A DNA stretch of 64,000 nt from an uncultured Stenotrophomonas sp. Its GTDB lineage: Bacteria; Pseudomonadota; Gammaproteobacteria; Xanthomonadales; Xanthomonadaceae. The notes under the pieces are model-generated. The model saw only the letters and a list, made by a program, of their open reading frames with translations, was not told the DNA's origin and did no database searches. Positions 35,401-44,533 of this stretch are shown piece after piece (positions within the stretch are counted from its first letter, which is position 1; every line of letters starts with the position of its first letter). The DNA lies in contig NZ_CAJYVQ010000004.1 in NCBI RefSeq assembly GCF_913778665.1, positions 338,198 to 402,197 of the forward strand, given 5' to 3'. Position numbers and translations under genes: made by a program.

Positions 35401-35808
35401 GATGCTTTGCCGCTGGTGCAGTTCCACGACGGTGGCGATGCCGGGCCGGGCCCCCATGTGCAGCCGGCATTGAGCGTGACGGCAGCACGCGCGGCGTTGC
35501 GTGCGTTGCTGCAGCTGCGCACGCGCGGCCTGCGCGAACCGCTGCGCTTTGCGCCGTATACCGGCTGGGTGCTGTACAGCACCGCGGGCGAGAAACAACG
35601 CAGCGAAGGCTGGAAGCAATGGCATGGCAGCGATCGCAGCTGGGGTGAATCCAGCAGCGATGCCTGGCAGCTGCTGCTGCGCGGTGCCGATCCGTTCGCC
35701 ACCGATGCCAGCTATGCCGATCTGCTGCGCAACAGCCAAGTGGTCTTCAGTGCGGTACGCGAAGGCCGCACCCTTGGCACGGATGCACGCCAGGAGGGCA
35801 GCGAATGA
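32461..35808 (+). CDS. recC: Exodeoxyribonuclease V gamma subunit RecC
   Basis: The 1115-residue product matches RecC length and pattern: LYHSNSLDVLAALLA at the N-terminus, VLIPQVAMRRWLQATLA, the inactive helicase-like body, MRLLPFRVICVLGLNDGDFPRRD, and RPGDRSTREDDRFLFLQLFAAA. RecC recognises Chi and splits strands in RecBCD. ATGATG gives two adjacent starts. The recB start overlaps its stop by 4 bp. Confidence 0.95.
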   Translation: MMSDPGSDFRLYHSNSLDVLAALLARNVRAPVAGQPLLAPEVVLIPQVAMRRWLQATLAAEFGVAANLEFLTPGEFVARALKANVSGEQDDLDAAGLHWRLYQALRDPALLAQPPMRALQSYLAGADALKPWALAGELAAVFEKYQAWRRDWLLRWAAGADPADPQAILWRTITHGHDYRARRIQEYLDRFEGAGQPLPQGLPLRMSAFATLNISPDVLRVMATQARVGELHFYMPTPVQSYWGDLQTLAERLRSGAPDPFGEAAGENRLLEAWGAAGRDFMAVLGSYEIVHPAGEIAAYSDPEEDTRPSLDHGGLSDSLLHRLQRDLFHRRALPSGDRRDGLRSDDPSLQVHACHTRLRELQVLHDQLRSLLQDPRFDPPLQAREIAVLAPDIDPYVPYLEAVFGGRGGDDEHIPYALADSSPLAGEPLADVFVHLLGLPVSRFGLNEVLDLLASAPLAEAAGLEAADFDRLHGWLQQAGARWGLDARHRDQHQAPADDAYTWQFALDRLVLGHASGSEADLAGVAPWIELEGGALDALDRLLRLLRVLAIYQRRLGELLTPAQWRQRLLSLLDALLPTAPSSPNSQRALERLRKLLNQFADDAAKAGFEDGVPPEVVRSHFAGALGEADTRAPLLTGGISFGRMVPMRLLPFRVICVLGLNDGDFPRRDPAAGLNQLTAELDTPRRRPGDRSTREDDRFLFLQLFAAAQEVFYLSYLGADPRDGSVREPSVLVSELIDAAAAYHVDPAAATRDFTVRHALQPFSPAAFGDGDPRRFSYRHQWHPAAGRLTGQRGGLQPWFDAPLPPPREDTVEDEVALDALRRFLCDPAGQFLAQSLGLRLADEVEEVDDLEPLVLSSRGPEKRSVQAAVVRATLTGDTEPLYPRLRARGLLPSGALGERQFEVEQLKTRPYANALLGWMQGQPLESRRYEVDIDGVRLHGRIADRHPDGLVRLRAGTLNGNAVIRQGLDWLLANAAGDALPLVQFHDGGDAGPGPHVQPALSVTAARAALRALLQLRTRGLREPLRFAPYTGWVLYSTAGEKQRSEGWKQWHGSDRSWGESSSDAWQLLLRGADPFATDASYADLLRNSQVVFSAVREGRTLGTDARQEGSE

Positions 35809-38800
35809 ACAACGTCATCGCGGACAACGACATCGGCCGCTCCGGTGGTGATCCTTACCTGGCGCTGCCGCTGGATGGCATCCGCCTGATCGAGGCCAGC
35901 GCCGGTACCGGCAAGACCTTCACCCTGGCCACGCTGTTCACCCGCCTGGTGGTGGAGCAGGGCCTGCGCATCGGCCAGATCCTGGCGGTGACCTTCACCG
36001 ATGCCGCCACCCAGGAACTGCGCAAGCGCATCCGCGAGCGCTTGGCGCTGGCGGCGCGGCTGGTCGATCTGGAACCGGCCGAGGGCGAAGCGCCGGACGT
36101 GCGCCTCACCCGCGAGGTTCTGCAGCGTCATCTGCAGGGAGGCAGCGAAAGCGCGCCGGCACTGAAGCGTCGCCTGCAGGTTGCCGCCGATGAGATCGAC
36201 CTCGCTTCGATCTTCACCATCCACGGTTTCTGCACCCGCGTGCTGCGCGAGCATGCGCTGGAGAGTGGCCATACCTTCGACCCGCCGGAACTGCTGGCCA
36301 GCGACCGCGAGCTGCTGGAGGAACTGGCGGCGGATCTGTGGCGCGTGCATGCCAATAACCCGGTCACGGTGGAGCCGCTGACCTGGCTGTGGTCCACCCC
36401 GGACGCACTGGCCGCCGATCTGCGCGTGCTGCTGGCTGCGCCGCCCTTGCACCCGTTGCCGCAGCCGGTGGCGCTGGCCGATCCGCATGTGGCCCTGCAG
36501 GACGCGGCGGAAGCGCTGTCGGCACGCGTGCGCGAACACGGCGAGCAGTTCTTCATCGACCTCTGCGATGCGGTCGACAACAAGTGGATCAACGGCGTGT
36601 CCTACAAGCTGGGCTGGTTGCATCCGCTGCGCCGGCAGCTGCTGGCCTGGGCCGAGCGCGCCGACCCGCGCGAACTGCTGATCAGCGAACGCCTGCCGGC
36701 GCTGTTGCCAGAGGCGCTGGCAGCCAAGACCAACAAGAAGTTCGCCGAGCGCACGCCGTCATCGCCGCTGCAGGCAGCGCTGGCCCGCTACGTCGCGCTG
36801 CTGGCCGAGCGTGAAACCTGGCTGCGCGCCACCGCGCTGAACTTCCTGCATACGCTGCGCGACGAAGCCACGCAGCGCCTGCAGGCACTGAAGCGCACGC
36901 GCCGGGTGCAGACCTACGATGACCTGATCGATGGCGTAGCCCAGGCCCTGGAAGGCCCGCAGCGGCTGGCGCTGGTCAGGCAGCTGCGCGCGCAGTACTG
37001 CATCGCGCTGGTCGATGAGTTCCAGGACACCGACGACCGCCAGTGGGGCATCTTCCACACCGTGTTCGGCGATTCGCCGGAGGTGCGCGAACTCGGGTTG
37101 GCGCCGGCGCTGTTCCTGATCGGTGACCCCAAGCAGGCGATCTACGGTTTCCGCGGTGGCGACGTCCACACCTACCTGAAGGCCAAGCAGGTGGCGCAGC
37201 AAGCGCCGGTGCTGGAGCAGAACTTCCGCTCGCGACCGGCTGTGCTGCGTGCGCTGCAGGCGCTGTACGACAACGGTGGCGAAGACGCCTTCCTCGAGCG
37301 CGACATCCAGTTCGAGCCGGTGCGTCCTGGTGGCGTGCGCAGCGATGCGGATTACCTGCGCGACGGCCATGCCGCCAAGGCACTCACCCTGCGCGTGCTG
37401 CGCAGTGGTGGTGACAAGGCGATGAGCGCCGATGCCTCGCGCGAGGCGGCGACCCAGGCCTGCGTGGCCGCGATTCACCAGATTCTGGTCGAGGCGCGTG
37501 CGGGCAATGCCGTATTGCGTGGGCGCCCGGTTCAACCCGGTGACATCGCGGTGCTGGTGCGCTCGCATCGTGAGGCCACGCTGGTGCAACGGGCGCTGGC
37601 CGCGGTCGGCATTCCCGCGGTGGCAGCGGGCAAGCAGAGCCTGTTCGCCACTGCTGAGGCGCGTGATCTGCGTGCGCTGCTGTTGGCCCTGCTGCAACCG
37701 GCCGACGAAGGTCGCCTGCGTGCAGTGCTGGCCACGGTACTGCTCGGCCAGCGGGCCAGTGCGATCGCCGCGATGGAGCGTGAGGGCGACCTGCAACGCG
37801 GTTTCCAGGCGCAGCTGCTGCACTGGCGCGAGCGCTGGCAGCGCGGTGGACCGTTCGCGGTGATCGCCGATGTCTGTGCCGCACAGGGCGAACGCCTGCT
37901 GGCGCTGATCGACGGCGAGCGCCGCCTCACCAATTACCTGCAGCTGGGTGAACTGCTGCAGGAAGCCTCCGCGCAGGCGCTGGGCATGCACGGGCTGCTG
38001 GACTGGTTGCAGGGGCAGATGGCCAGCGCCGACCAGGATGACGAGCAGCAGCTGCTGCGCCTGGAATCGGACGCGCGCCGTGTGCAGATCATCACCCTGC
38101 ACAAGAGCAAGGGCCTGGAGTATCCGCTGGTGTTCCTGCCCTTCGTCGGCATCGACGGCGGCGCACCGAACACCGCCTCGCATTGCACCGTGCATTCTGG
38201 TGGCCAGCGCCAGCTGCACTGGAAGCTGGGCAAGGACGAGGCTTGGGAAGCGGCCAGCACGCAGCGTGAGCGCGAGCAGCGGGCCGAGGATGCGCGCCTG
38301 CTCTATGTGGGACTGACCCGTGCCGAGCATGCGCTGTGGATCGCCGTGGGTGATCTGGCCGGGCTCGGCAGGACGCGTCTGGCGCCGCTGCTGGACGACC
38401 TGCAGGCGCTGCGCGCGCACGCCGATGTGCACGTTGATGACAGTGAGACACCGGCCGCGCTGCCGCAGCTGGCCGCGGAAGTGGAAGGTGACCTACCGGC
38501 GGTGCGTGCACTGACCCGGCGCGTGCCGCACGACTGGTGGGTGTACAGCTTCACCCAGCTGGCCCACGCAGACGCCGGTGCCGGCAACGATATCGAAGCG
38601 GCCGCCACCGAGCTGCCGGCACCGGCCGCCGACGAACCGGCCGGCCCGGAGCTGCCACTGGAACCGGCGCTGCCCGAACCCGCCGCGATCGTGGAAGACA
38701 GCGCGCCGATCGACCCGCGTTTCATGGGTAGTCGCTTCGGCAACGTGCTGCATGAGGCGATGGAGAACGTCGACTTTGCTGCATGGGCTGACTGGCAGCC

Positions 38801-39485
38801 GGGTCTGGAAGCGCCCGAGGGACAGGGCGAGGTGCTGCGCAAGGCGCTGCACGACGAAGGCTATGCCGACGTCGATCTGGACGACGGCGTGGCCGTGCTG
38901 GTGCCGCTGGTTGGCCACACGCTGACCGTACCGCTGCCCGAAGGCGGCGCGCTGCACAGCCTGGGCGAAGGCGAGCGCCGCGCGGAAATCGACTTCCATT
39001 TCGCCATCGAACCAACCACGGTGCCGGCTCTGCTGCAGGTGCTGCATGCGCACGGCGTTTCCAGTGGTCGTCGAGGCTTCGGCCAGCGCCGCCGGCTGGA
39101 AGGGCTGATGACTGGCATGATCGACCTGACCTACGTGCGCGACGGGCGCTGGTACGTGCTCGACTACAAGTCCAACCGCTTGCCCGGCTACAGCCCGGAG
39201 CTGCTGGCCATCGCCATGCGGCACAGCGAATACGACCTGCAGGCGCTGATCTACACCGTGGCCCTGCACCGCTGGCTGCGCTTCCGCCTGGGCGCGGCCT
39301 ACGATTATGAGCGCGACATGGGCGGCATCCGCTACCTGTTCTGCCGCGGACTGGATGGCGCTGGCAACGGTGTGCATGCGGATCGCTTCCCGCTGGCATT
39401 GGTGGACGCACTGGATGCACTGTTCGCCGGTGGCGAGCAGGCCCAGGTCGAACTCGCCGCGCGTGCGCGTGGAGCCAGCGCATGA
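35805..39485 (+). CDS. recB: Exodeoxyribonuclease V beta subunit RecB
   Basis: The 1226-residue product is a 3'-5' SF1A helicase plus nuclease. Motif I is ASAGTGKT (31-38), then LVDEFQDTD (Walker B), LIGDPKQAIYGFRGGDVHTY, LEQNFRSRPAVLRALQ, and ITLHKSKGLEYPLVFLPF (motif V). The C-terminal RecB nuclease has GSRFGNVLHEAMENVDF and GMIDLTYVRDGRWYVLDYKSN (about 1104-1125), with the catalytic Asp...Asp-Tyr-Lys intact. It is coupled by 4-bp overlaps to recC and recD. Confidence 0.96.
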   Translation: MNNVIADNDIGRSGGDPYLALPLDGIRLIEASAGTGKTFTLATLFTRLVVEQGLRIGQILAVTFTDAATQELRKRIRERLALAARLVDLEPAEGEAPDVRLTREVLQRHLQGGSESAPALKRRLQVAADEIDLASIFTIHGFCTRVLREHALESGHTFDPPELLASDRELLEELAADLWRVHANNPVTVEPLTWLWSTPDALAADLRVLLAAPPLHPLPQPVALADPHVALQDAAEALSARVREHGEQFFIDLCDAVDNKWINGVSYKLGWLHPLRRQLLAWAERADPRELLISERLPALLPEALAAKTNKKFAERTPSSPLQAALARYVALLAERETWLRATALNFLHTLRDEATQRLQALKRTRRVQTYDDLIDGVAQALEGPQRLALVRQLRAQYCIALVDEFQDTDDRQWGIFHTVFGDSPEVRELGLAPALFLIGDPKQAIYGFRGGDVHTYLKAKQVAQQAPVLEQNFRSRPAVLRALQALYDNGGEDAFLERDIQFEPVRPGGVRSDADYLRDGHAAKALTLRVLRSGGDKAMSADASREAATQACVAAIHQILVEARAGNAVLRGRPVQPGDIAVLVRSHREATLVQRALAAVGIPAVAAGKQSLFATAEARDLRALLLALLQPADEGRLRAVLATVLLGQRASAIAAMEREGDLQRGFQAQLLHWRERWQRGGPFAVIADVCAAQGERLLALIDGERRLTNYLQLGELLQEASAQALGMHGLLDWLQGQMASADQDDEQQLLRLESDARRVQIITLHKSKGLEYPLVFLPFVGIDGGAPNTASHCTVHSGGQRQLHWKLGKDEAWEAASTQREREQRAEDARLLYVGLTRAEHALWIAVGDLAGLGRTRLAPLLDDLQALRAHADVHVDDSETPAALPQLAAEVEGDLPAVRALTRRVPHDWWVYSFTQLAHADAGAGNDIEAAATELPAPAADEPAGPELPLEPALPEPAAIVEDSAPIDPRFMGSRFGNVLHEAMENVDFAAWADWQPGLEAPEGQGEVLRKALHDEGYADVDLDDGVAVLVPLVGHTLTVPLPEGGALHSLGEGERRAEIDFHFAIEPTTVPALLQVLHAHGVSSGRRGFGQRRRLEGLMTGMIDLTYVRDGRWYVLDYKSNRLPGYSPELLAIAMRHSEYDLQALIYTVALHRWLRFRLGAAYDYERDMGGIRYLFCRGLDGAGNGVHADRFPLALVDALDALFAGGEQAQVELAARARGASA

Positions 39486-41362
39486 ACCTGCTGAAGGAAC
39501 TGCACCAGAAGGGTCTGCTGCGTACCCTCGACCATGCACTGGCCACCAGCCTGCAGCGGCTACGCGACGACACGCCCGAGAGCGTGGCGCTGGCGGCGGC
39601 ACTGGCCTCGCTGGCGGTGGCGCAAGGCCACGCCGGCTTTGATCCGGCACAGCCGCAGCGCCTGCTGGAGGGCGTGCCGGAATGGCCCGATGCACAGGCC
39701 TGGCTGGTACAGCTGCGCGCATCGCCATGGGTGGCCACGCCGGAGCAGGCCGAGATGATCGCCGAGGATGCGCCGCTGGTACTGGAAAACGGCCTGCTGT
39801 ACCTGCGCCGCTATCGCGAGTACGAACGCCAGCTGGCGGCCGGGCTGCAGCGCATCGGCCGGCATCCGCTACCGGCGCCGGACATGGTCGCCCTGGCACC
39901 GCTGTTCGCGCGCCTGTTCCCGCAGGCGATCGACCACGAAGATCACCAGGCACGTGCCGCCGGCGTAACCCTGCGCCATCCGCTGGCGCTGGTCACCGGC
40001 GGTCCCGGTACCGGCAAGACCACCACCATCGCGCGCCTGCTGCTGTTGCTGGCGGCGCAGGCCCGGCAGGCCGGCCAACCGTTGCCCGAGGTGGCGCTGG
40101 CCGCGCCTACCGGGCGCGCCGCCGAACGCATGGCCGAGAGCCTGCGGCGGGCCGTGCAGCGCTTGCAGGAAGACGGTGTGGACCCGGCGCTGTGCGCGGC
40201 ACTGCCCAGTACCGGCACCACCCTGCATCGCCTGCTCGGCGTGATCCCGGATTCACCGCGCTTCCGTCACCACGCCGACAATCCGCTGCCGGTGGATGTG
40301 GTGGTGGTCGACGAAGCCTCGATGATCGATCTGCCGATGATGGCCAAGCTGGTCGAGGCGATTGCCAGCGGCACCCGGTTGATCTTGCTCGGCGATCCCG
40401 ATCAGTTGCCGTCGGTCGAAGCCGGTGACGTGCTCAGTGCGATCCTGCGCGCCAGCGGCGATGGGATCGGCACCCGCGCCGACGACGCGCAGGCACTGCA
40501 TGGCCTGCTGGCGCCGGCCACGCTGCAACCCCAGGCCGCACCACGCGCCTTCGCCGGCCGCCGCGTGCAGCTGCAACGTGGTTACCGGCAAAGTGATGCG
40601 CTGGACCTGGCGCCACTGGCGCATGCCGTGCGCGAAGGCGACAGCAGCACCGCATTGCAGCTGCTGCGCGGTGGGTCGCTGGCGGGCGTGCACTTCCACG
40701 AAGGCGAGGCCGATCCATTGCGCGGCCAGCGTGAGCATCTGCTCGGCCATTGGCGCGCGCTGGCCGAGGCGGCTGATCCAGTGCTTGCCCTGCAGCAGGC
40801 CGGCCGCCTGCGCGTGCTGACCGCACTGCGCGAGGGCCCGCAGGGTGCACGCGGCCTCAACAGCCGTATTGAACAACTACTGGCCGGCAACACCCCGGGC
40901 TACTTCCAGGGCCGCCTGCTGCTGGTCACCGAGAACAGCTATCGGCACCGCCTGTTCAACGGCGATATCGGCATCTGCCTGCGTGACAGCAGCGGCGCGA
41001 TGGTGGCCTGGTTCCCCGGCGATACCGTCGAGCAGCCGCGCGCCTTCCACCCGGCCGCGCTGCCCGCGCACGAAAGCGCGTTCGCGATGACCGTGCACAA
41101 GGCGCAGGGCTCGGAGTTCGATGAAGTATGGCTGCAGCTGCCACGCCAGGACAGCCGCGTGCTGTCACGCGAGCTGGTCTACACCGGCCTGACCCGCGCC
41201 CGCCAGGTGCTGCATGTGGCCGGCAGCGCCGACGTGCTGCAGGCCGCATTGAAGCGGCATGCCAGCCGCCTCGGTGGTCTGGCCTGGCGGCTGGGTGCAG
41301 AAGAGGTGGCCGAAGCACCGGCACCCATCGAGCAACCCACGGTGCAGGGCCAGTTGTTCTGA
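39482..41362 (+). CDS. recD: Exodeoxyribonuclease V alpha subunit RecD
   Basis: The 626-residue 5'-3' SF1B helicase has Walker A GGPGTGKTTTIARLL (from about residue 173), VVVDEASMIDLPMMAKL, GDPDQLPSVEAGDVL, and late motifs AFAMTVHKAQGSEFDEVWLQLP and YTGLTRARQVL. It completes a recC-recB-recD operon, an order common outside the enterics. Confidence 0.95.
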   Translation: MNLLKELHQKGLLRTLDHALATSLQRLRDDTPESVALAAALASLAVAQGHAGFDPAQPQRLLEGVPEWPDAQAWLVQLRASPWVATPEQAEMIAEDAPLVLENGLLYLRRYREYERQLAAGLQRIGRHPLPAPDMVALAPLFARLFPQAIDHEDHQARAAGVTLRHPLALVTGGPGTGKTTTIARLLLLLAAQARQAGQPLPEVALAAPTGRAAERMAESLRRAVQRLQEDGVDPALCAALPSTGTTLHRLLGVIPDSPRFRHHADNPLPVDVVVVDEASMIDLPMMAKLVEAIASGTRLILLGDPDQLPSVEAGDVLSAILRASGDGIGTRADDAQALHGLLAPATLQPQAAPRAFAGRRVQLQRGYRQSDALDLAPLAHAVREGDSSTALQLLRGGSLAGVHFHEGEADPLRGQREHLLGHWRALAEAADPVLALQQAGRLRVLTALREGPQGARGLNSRIEQLLAGNTPGYFQGRLLLVTENSYRHRLFNGDIGICLRDSSGAMVAWFPGDTVEQPRAFHPAALPAHESAFAMTVHKAQGSEFDEVWLQLPRQDSRVLSRELVYTGLTRARQVLHVAGSADVLQAALKRHASRLGGLAWRLGAEEVAEAPAPIEQPTVQGQLF

Positions 41363-41388
41363 ACCGGGATCGGATCCCCGTCGCCCGG

Positions 41389-41717
41389 ATGTCGTATCTG
41401 CCCTTGCCACCCGGGGATGTCTATAGCGCCTCGTTTGCGGTTGTGCCGCATATGGTTGATGCGCTTGCGCAGCGGTCAGCGCTCCTGATGTTCGACTTCG
41501 CTGGGCTGCCGATCACAATCGAGGCCGAGCGAAGGGACGCTGACATCGAGCGCCCCCGAATTTCTGGAGCCGCACTACTCGGCGTCGCTTCAGCGCCTCG
41601 CGCGCTTTGCTGACAGCGCTTGCCCTGGCCCATGAGAACACCGGTGTCGCGCGGATGCTTGGGCAGATAACCGCTTGCGAGGCGGATGAAGTGATCGATC
41701 TACTCCTGAGTCGATAG
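41389..41717 (+). pseudogene. Frameshifted remnant of a small hypothetical protein gene
   Basis: Three consecutive reading frames give one coherent protein. The first is MSYLPLPPGDVYSASFAVVP... to about 41550. The next, EFLEPHYSASLQRLARFAD, covers about 41555-41615. The last, LTALALAHENTGVARML..., runs to a TAG at 41717. The pattern (VYSAS[FY]AVVPHMV, ...YSASLQRL, a final helix) resembles widespread small helical-repeat hypothetical proteins with a VYTASYAAVPHLV-type motif. At least two frameshifts break it. G+C is lower than in the flanking genes, hinting at acquired origin. Confidence 0.65.
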
Positions 41718-41768
41718 CCAGAAGCAGTCGAGCATGGCGCGACTCTACAAAAGAGTACTTCGATCATT

Positions 41769-41795
41769 TCCACGCTCATCCGGCATGAGCGTGGA
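41769..41795. repeat. REP-like hairpin (TCCACGCTCAT variant)
   Basis: TCCACGCTCAT ccggc ATGAGCGTGGA is a perfect 11-bp stem followed by TCTAC, the tail of a GTAGA-headed REP. A fragment with GACTCTACA at 41741-41749 lies just before it. Confidence 0.6.
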
Positions 41796-41837
41796 TCTAC
41801 TGCAGATCGCGGAACACTGTCGAAGGCGGGGGAGGCC

Positions 41838-41911
41838 GGTTGCGGGGGCGTGAGCGCCATGGATGGCGCGACCGAGCCTCCATGGACGGATTTACGGCGC
41901 CCCCCGCAACC
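41838..41911. repeat. Long imperfect stem-loop, repeat family copy 1
   Basis: GGTTGCGGGGGCG opens and CGCCCCCCGCAACC closes a 74-bp structure. Its interior holds GCGCCATGGATGGCGC, then ACCGAGC and TGGACGGATTTACGGCG. The interior is shared with the element at 47799-47898, while the outer stem differs. It lies downstream of the minus-strand gene at 41998 and could terminate it. The remaining sequence to 41997 shows no gene. Confidence 0.6.
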
Positions 41912-41997
41912 GCACCCACCCTGCCATCCCATGGAAAGCCCGCTTTTGACGTTGACGCTGCCTCGGCGGGTGCAGGGCGCAGCCCTGCCGCCCCCCG

Positions 41998-42396
41998 TCA
42001 TTCCGCGATCAGCACCAGCCCATCCGGGAACACGATCGCGGCTTCATCGGCACTCACATCGAAGAAGCCCACGCCGTGCTTCTCGGCCAGGTCCTGCACC
42101 CGCCCGTGCGCGCGCTCAGCCACCGAATATGCGAACGCACCGTAGATCACCTGCTGCCCGATGCTGTACTCGGTTACCTCGGCACGGTCGTCATCGTCGT
42201 TGCTCAACGGCCCGTTCAACGGCGGGAATTCCTGCGCCATCTCCGCGAACCACGCCTGCAGCGCCGGGCTGCTGACCGCCGGGTCGTCGTACTCGTGGCG
42301 CTCGTTCCACTGCGTCTGCTTCTCGAACCAGGCGATGAAGGCCGCCGCCTCGCGTGGGGCCGCGCTGGCCTCGAACACCATCATGTCGTAACTCAT
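41998..42396 (-). CDS. Hypothetical protein (MSYDMMVFEAS family)
   Basis: The 132-residue acidic soluble protein starts MSYDMMVFEASAAPREAAAFIAWFEKQTQW and contains YSIGQQVIYGAFAYSVAERAH and VGFFDVSADEAAIVFPDGL. I recognise this as a recurrent uncharacterised bacterial family but cannot assign a function. No signal peptide or membrane segment is seen. An upstream in-frame start at 42435 would read through a REP repeat. Confidence 0.8.
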   Translation of the reverse strand: MSYDMMVFEASAAPREAAAFIAWFEKQTQWNERHEYDDPAVSSPALQAWFAEMAQEFPPLNGPLSNDDDDRAEVTEYSIGQQVIYGAFAYSVAERAHGRVQDLAEKHGVGFFDVSADEAAIVFPDGLVLIAE

Positions 42397-42419
42397 TGAA
42401 CCGTCCTGTGGGGATCGCG

Positions 42420-42483
42420 AGTGGCCGCCGGGCATGGCACGGCGCTACCGAACCACGATGGTAGCGCCGGGCCGCGCCTGGCG
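42420..42483. repeat. Inverted REP pair (GTAGCGCCGGGC type)
   Basis: CGGGCATGGCACGGCGCTACC and GGTAGCGCCGGGCCGCGCC are imperfect inverted arms between the FUSC gene and the hypothetical gene downstream. Confidence 0.6.
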
Positions 42484-42490
42484 GATCGCA

Positions 42491-44530
42491 TTACACGGAC
42501 GGCGGCTCGGCGCCTACCCATCCCGGCGCCAACGCCTTCGCCTCCGGGAACAGCGCGAAGCGCAGGCCGATCAGGCCCATCAGCGCCTCGTCGCGGGCCT
42601 TGCAGGCGCCCACGCTGCCGACCCGGCCCAGCGAGGTATCCAGCCGTTCGCGCAGCGCCTCGGCCGCCACCATCGGCTTGCGTGCGGCGATCTGCCGCCG
42701 GTAGTGCGCCGCGATTTCCTCCAGGATGTGCTCGACCGCCTCGCGGCTGCGCTCGGGCAGTTCCAGCCGGGCGCGGCGCAGCTGCAGGATGTTCAGGCCG
42801 ATGCGTGCCTCGTTGAGCATGTCCACCGAGGCGATGTCGCTGCCTTCCGGCGTCGCCGCCAGGCGCGGTGCGAGCAGGCCCAGCAGGTCCAGCATGCGTG
42901 CGGCGAAGCGCTGGCGGTCCTGCTGGCCACGGCCTTCGGCCGCTTCGGCCAGCGTGGTCCAGCCCTGGCGTACCAATCGGCGCGCGGTCCACTCGGCACC
43001 CACCGAACGGAACAGGCGAGTCATCACCACCGCGAAACCAATGCCGATGAACATCGCGATCGACGAGTTGAGGAAGGTCTGGATGTTGGCGCTGTAGGTG
43101 TTCTGCAGGCTCAGCAGCGCAGCCAGGTTCACTGTCAGCGGCAGTGCGAACAGCGCGCTCTTGGGGTGGTGCAGCAGCAGCCCCAGCGGCAGGAACGCCA
43201 CCGCCAGCACCAGTGCCAGCAGGCCGAAGTCATGCACGGCCGGGAACACACCGAACAGGTACACGCCGGCCACCAGCGAAGCGACGATGGCCCAGACCAG
43301 GAACGAGACCATGCTTGGTGCCGGATCGTCCTGCGCGGCGAAGAACGCGGCGGTCACCGCGGCCATCATCGCGCCGTTGCCGCCGCCTTCCCATCCCAAC
43401 GCGATCCACAGCACGCAGTAGCTCATCAGCGCCACGCCGGCGCTGAGCGCGGAGAACAGCGCCATGCCGTAGTCGACGTGCTTGTCGGCGGTCACGCGTT
43501 CGGTACGGATGCGGTAGTGCGCGCGGTCCAGCGGCGCGGTGCCGTGGTCGATCGCGTGCTGCAGGGTGCGGCAGTCCTGCCACAGGTCCACCAGCTCCTC
43601 CAGGCGCAGCAGCAGGCTGGCCAGCTGCAGGTGCTGCAGGTCGCGGTCCACCTGCGGCTTCAGCGCGCTGATGCGCGCGCGCAGGCGGGCATACTCGCTG
43701 GCGTTGGTGGGCCCGTCCAGCCAGTCGTGGATGTCGTCGATCAGCTCCGGCAGGCCCTCCGGCAGGGGCTGGCCATCGCTGCGCAGCGCACTCAGGCGGT
43801 CGGCGATCGAGGACAGCACCGGCAACAGCAGCAGCATGCGCTCGCGCAGCCGCTCCATCGACACCGCGGACCCGGCGTGGCGTGGATCATCGCGGCGCAG
43901 GAACTCGATCAGCGCCTCGAACTGCACCAGGTCGGCGGCCAGCCGGTTGCGCGGCGCATGCGCACGGCCGCGTTCCAGAATCTGCCGGCACCACTGCGCG
44001 GCGTCTTCCATCCAGTTGCCGATGCGTGCGCGCAGCATCGGTCGCACCGAGGCCGGGAACAGCAGCGAGGCGAACAGCACCGCCACCACCGTGCCGAGGA
44101 TGATCTCCTCGCTGCGCGCCACCACCGTGTCGAAGATGGTTTCCGGCGACGTCACCGCCGGGAAGCCGATGAAGGCGGTGGTGTAGCCGGCCAGCAGGAA
44201 CGCGTAACCGCGCGGGCCGCGGTTGAGCAGCGCCATGAACAGGCAACCGGCCAGCCAGATCGACATTGCAGCGCTCAGCACCAGCGGCGTTTCCACCAGT
44301 GCCGGCAGCACCAGCAGGGTGGCCAGCCCGGCGACCAGCGTGCCGACGATGCGATAGACGCCCTTGGCACGGGTTGGGCCCAGCAGCGGCTGGCTGACGA
44401 TGTACACCGTGCCCATCGCCCAGTACGGGCGCGACAGGTTGCCGGCCATGGCGATGTACAGGGCGGCCACCGCGGCCAGGTAGGTCTTGATCGAAAACAG
44501 CCAGGCCTGGCGGTCGGTCAGCGCGCTCAT
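42491..44530 (-). CDS. FUSC-family inner-membrane efflux protein (AaeB-like)
   Basis: The 679-residue product has two blocks of transmembrane helices (about 15-160 and 360-520), each followed by a cytoplasmic helical region. This is the FUSC/AaeB architecture (SRPYWAMGTVYIVSQPLLGPTRAKGVYRIVGTLVAG at the first block). Relatives export aromatic carboxylic acids or fusaric acid with a HlyD-type adaptor. It is the last gene of the marR-DUF1656-hlyD-OMF-FUSC operon. The substrate is unproven. Confidence 0.92.
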   Translation of the reverse strand: MSALTDRQAWLFSIKTYLAAVAALYIAMAGNLSRPYWAMGTVYIVSQPLLGPTRAKGVYRIVGTLVAGLATLLVLPALVETPLVLSAAMSIWLAGCLFMALLNRGPRGYAFLLAGYTTAFIGFPAVTSPETIFDTVVARSEEIILGTVVAVLFASLLFPASVRPMLRARIGNWMEDAAQWCRQILERGRAHAPRNRLAADLVQFEALIEFLRRDDPRHAGSAVSMERLRERMLLLLPVLSSIADRLSALRSDGQPLPEGLPELIDDIHDWLDGPTNASEYARLRARISALKPQVDRDLQHLQLASLLLRLEELVDLWQDCRTLQHAIDHGTAPLDRAHYRIRTERVTADKHVDYGMALFSALSAGVALMSYCVLWIALGWEGGGNGAMMAAVTAAFFAAQDDPAPSMVSFLVWAIVASLVAGVYLFGVFPAVHDFGLLALVLAVAFLPLGLLLHHPKSALFALPLTVNLAALLSLQNTYSANIQTFLNSSIAMFIGIGFAVVMTRLFRSVGAEWTARRLVRQGWTTLAEAAEGRGQQDRQRFAARMLDLLGLLAPRLAATPEGSDIASVDMLNEARIGLNILQLRRARLELPERSREAVEHILEEIAAHYRRQIAARKPMVAAEALRERLDTSLGRVGSVGACKARDEALMGLIGLRFALFPEAKALAPGWVGAEPPSV

Positions 44531-44533
44531 GGC

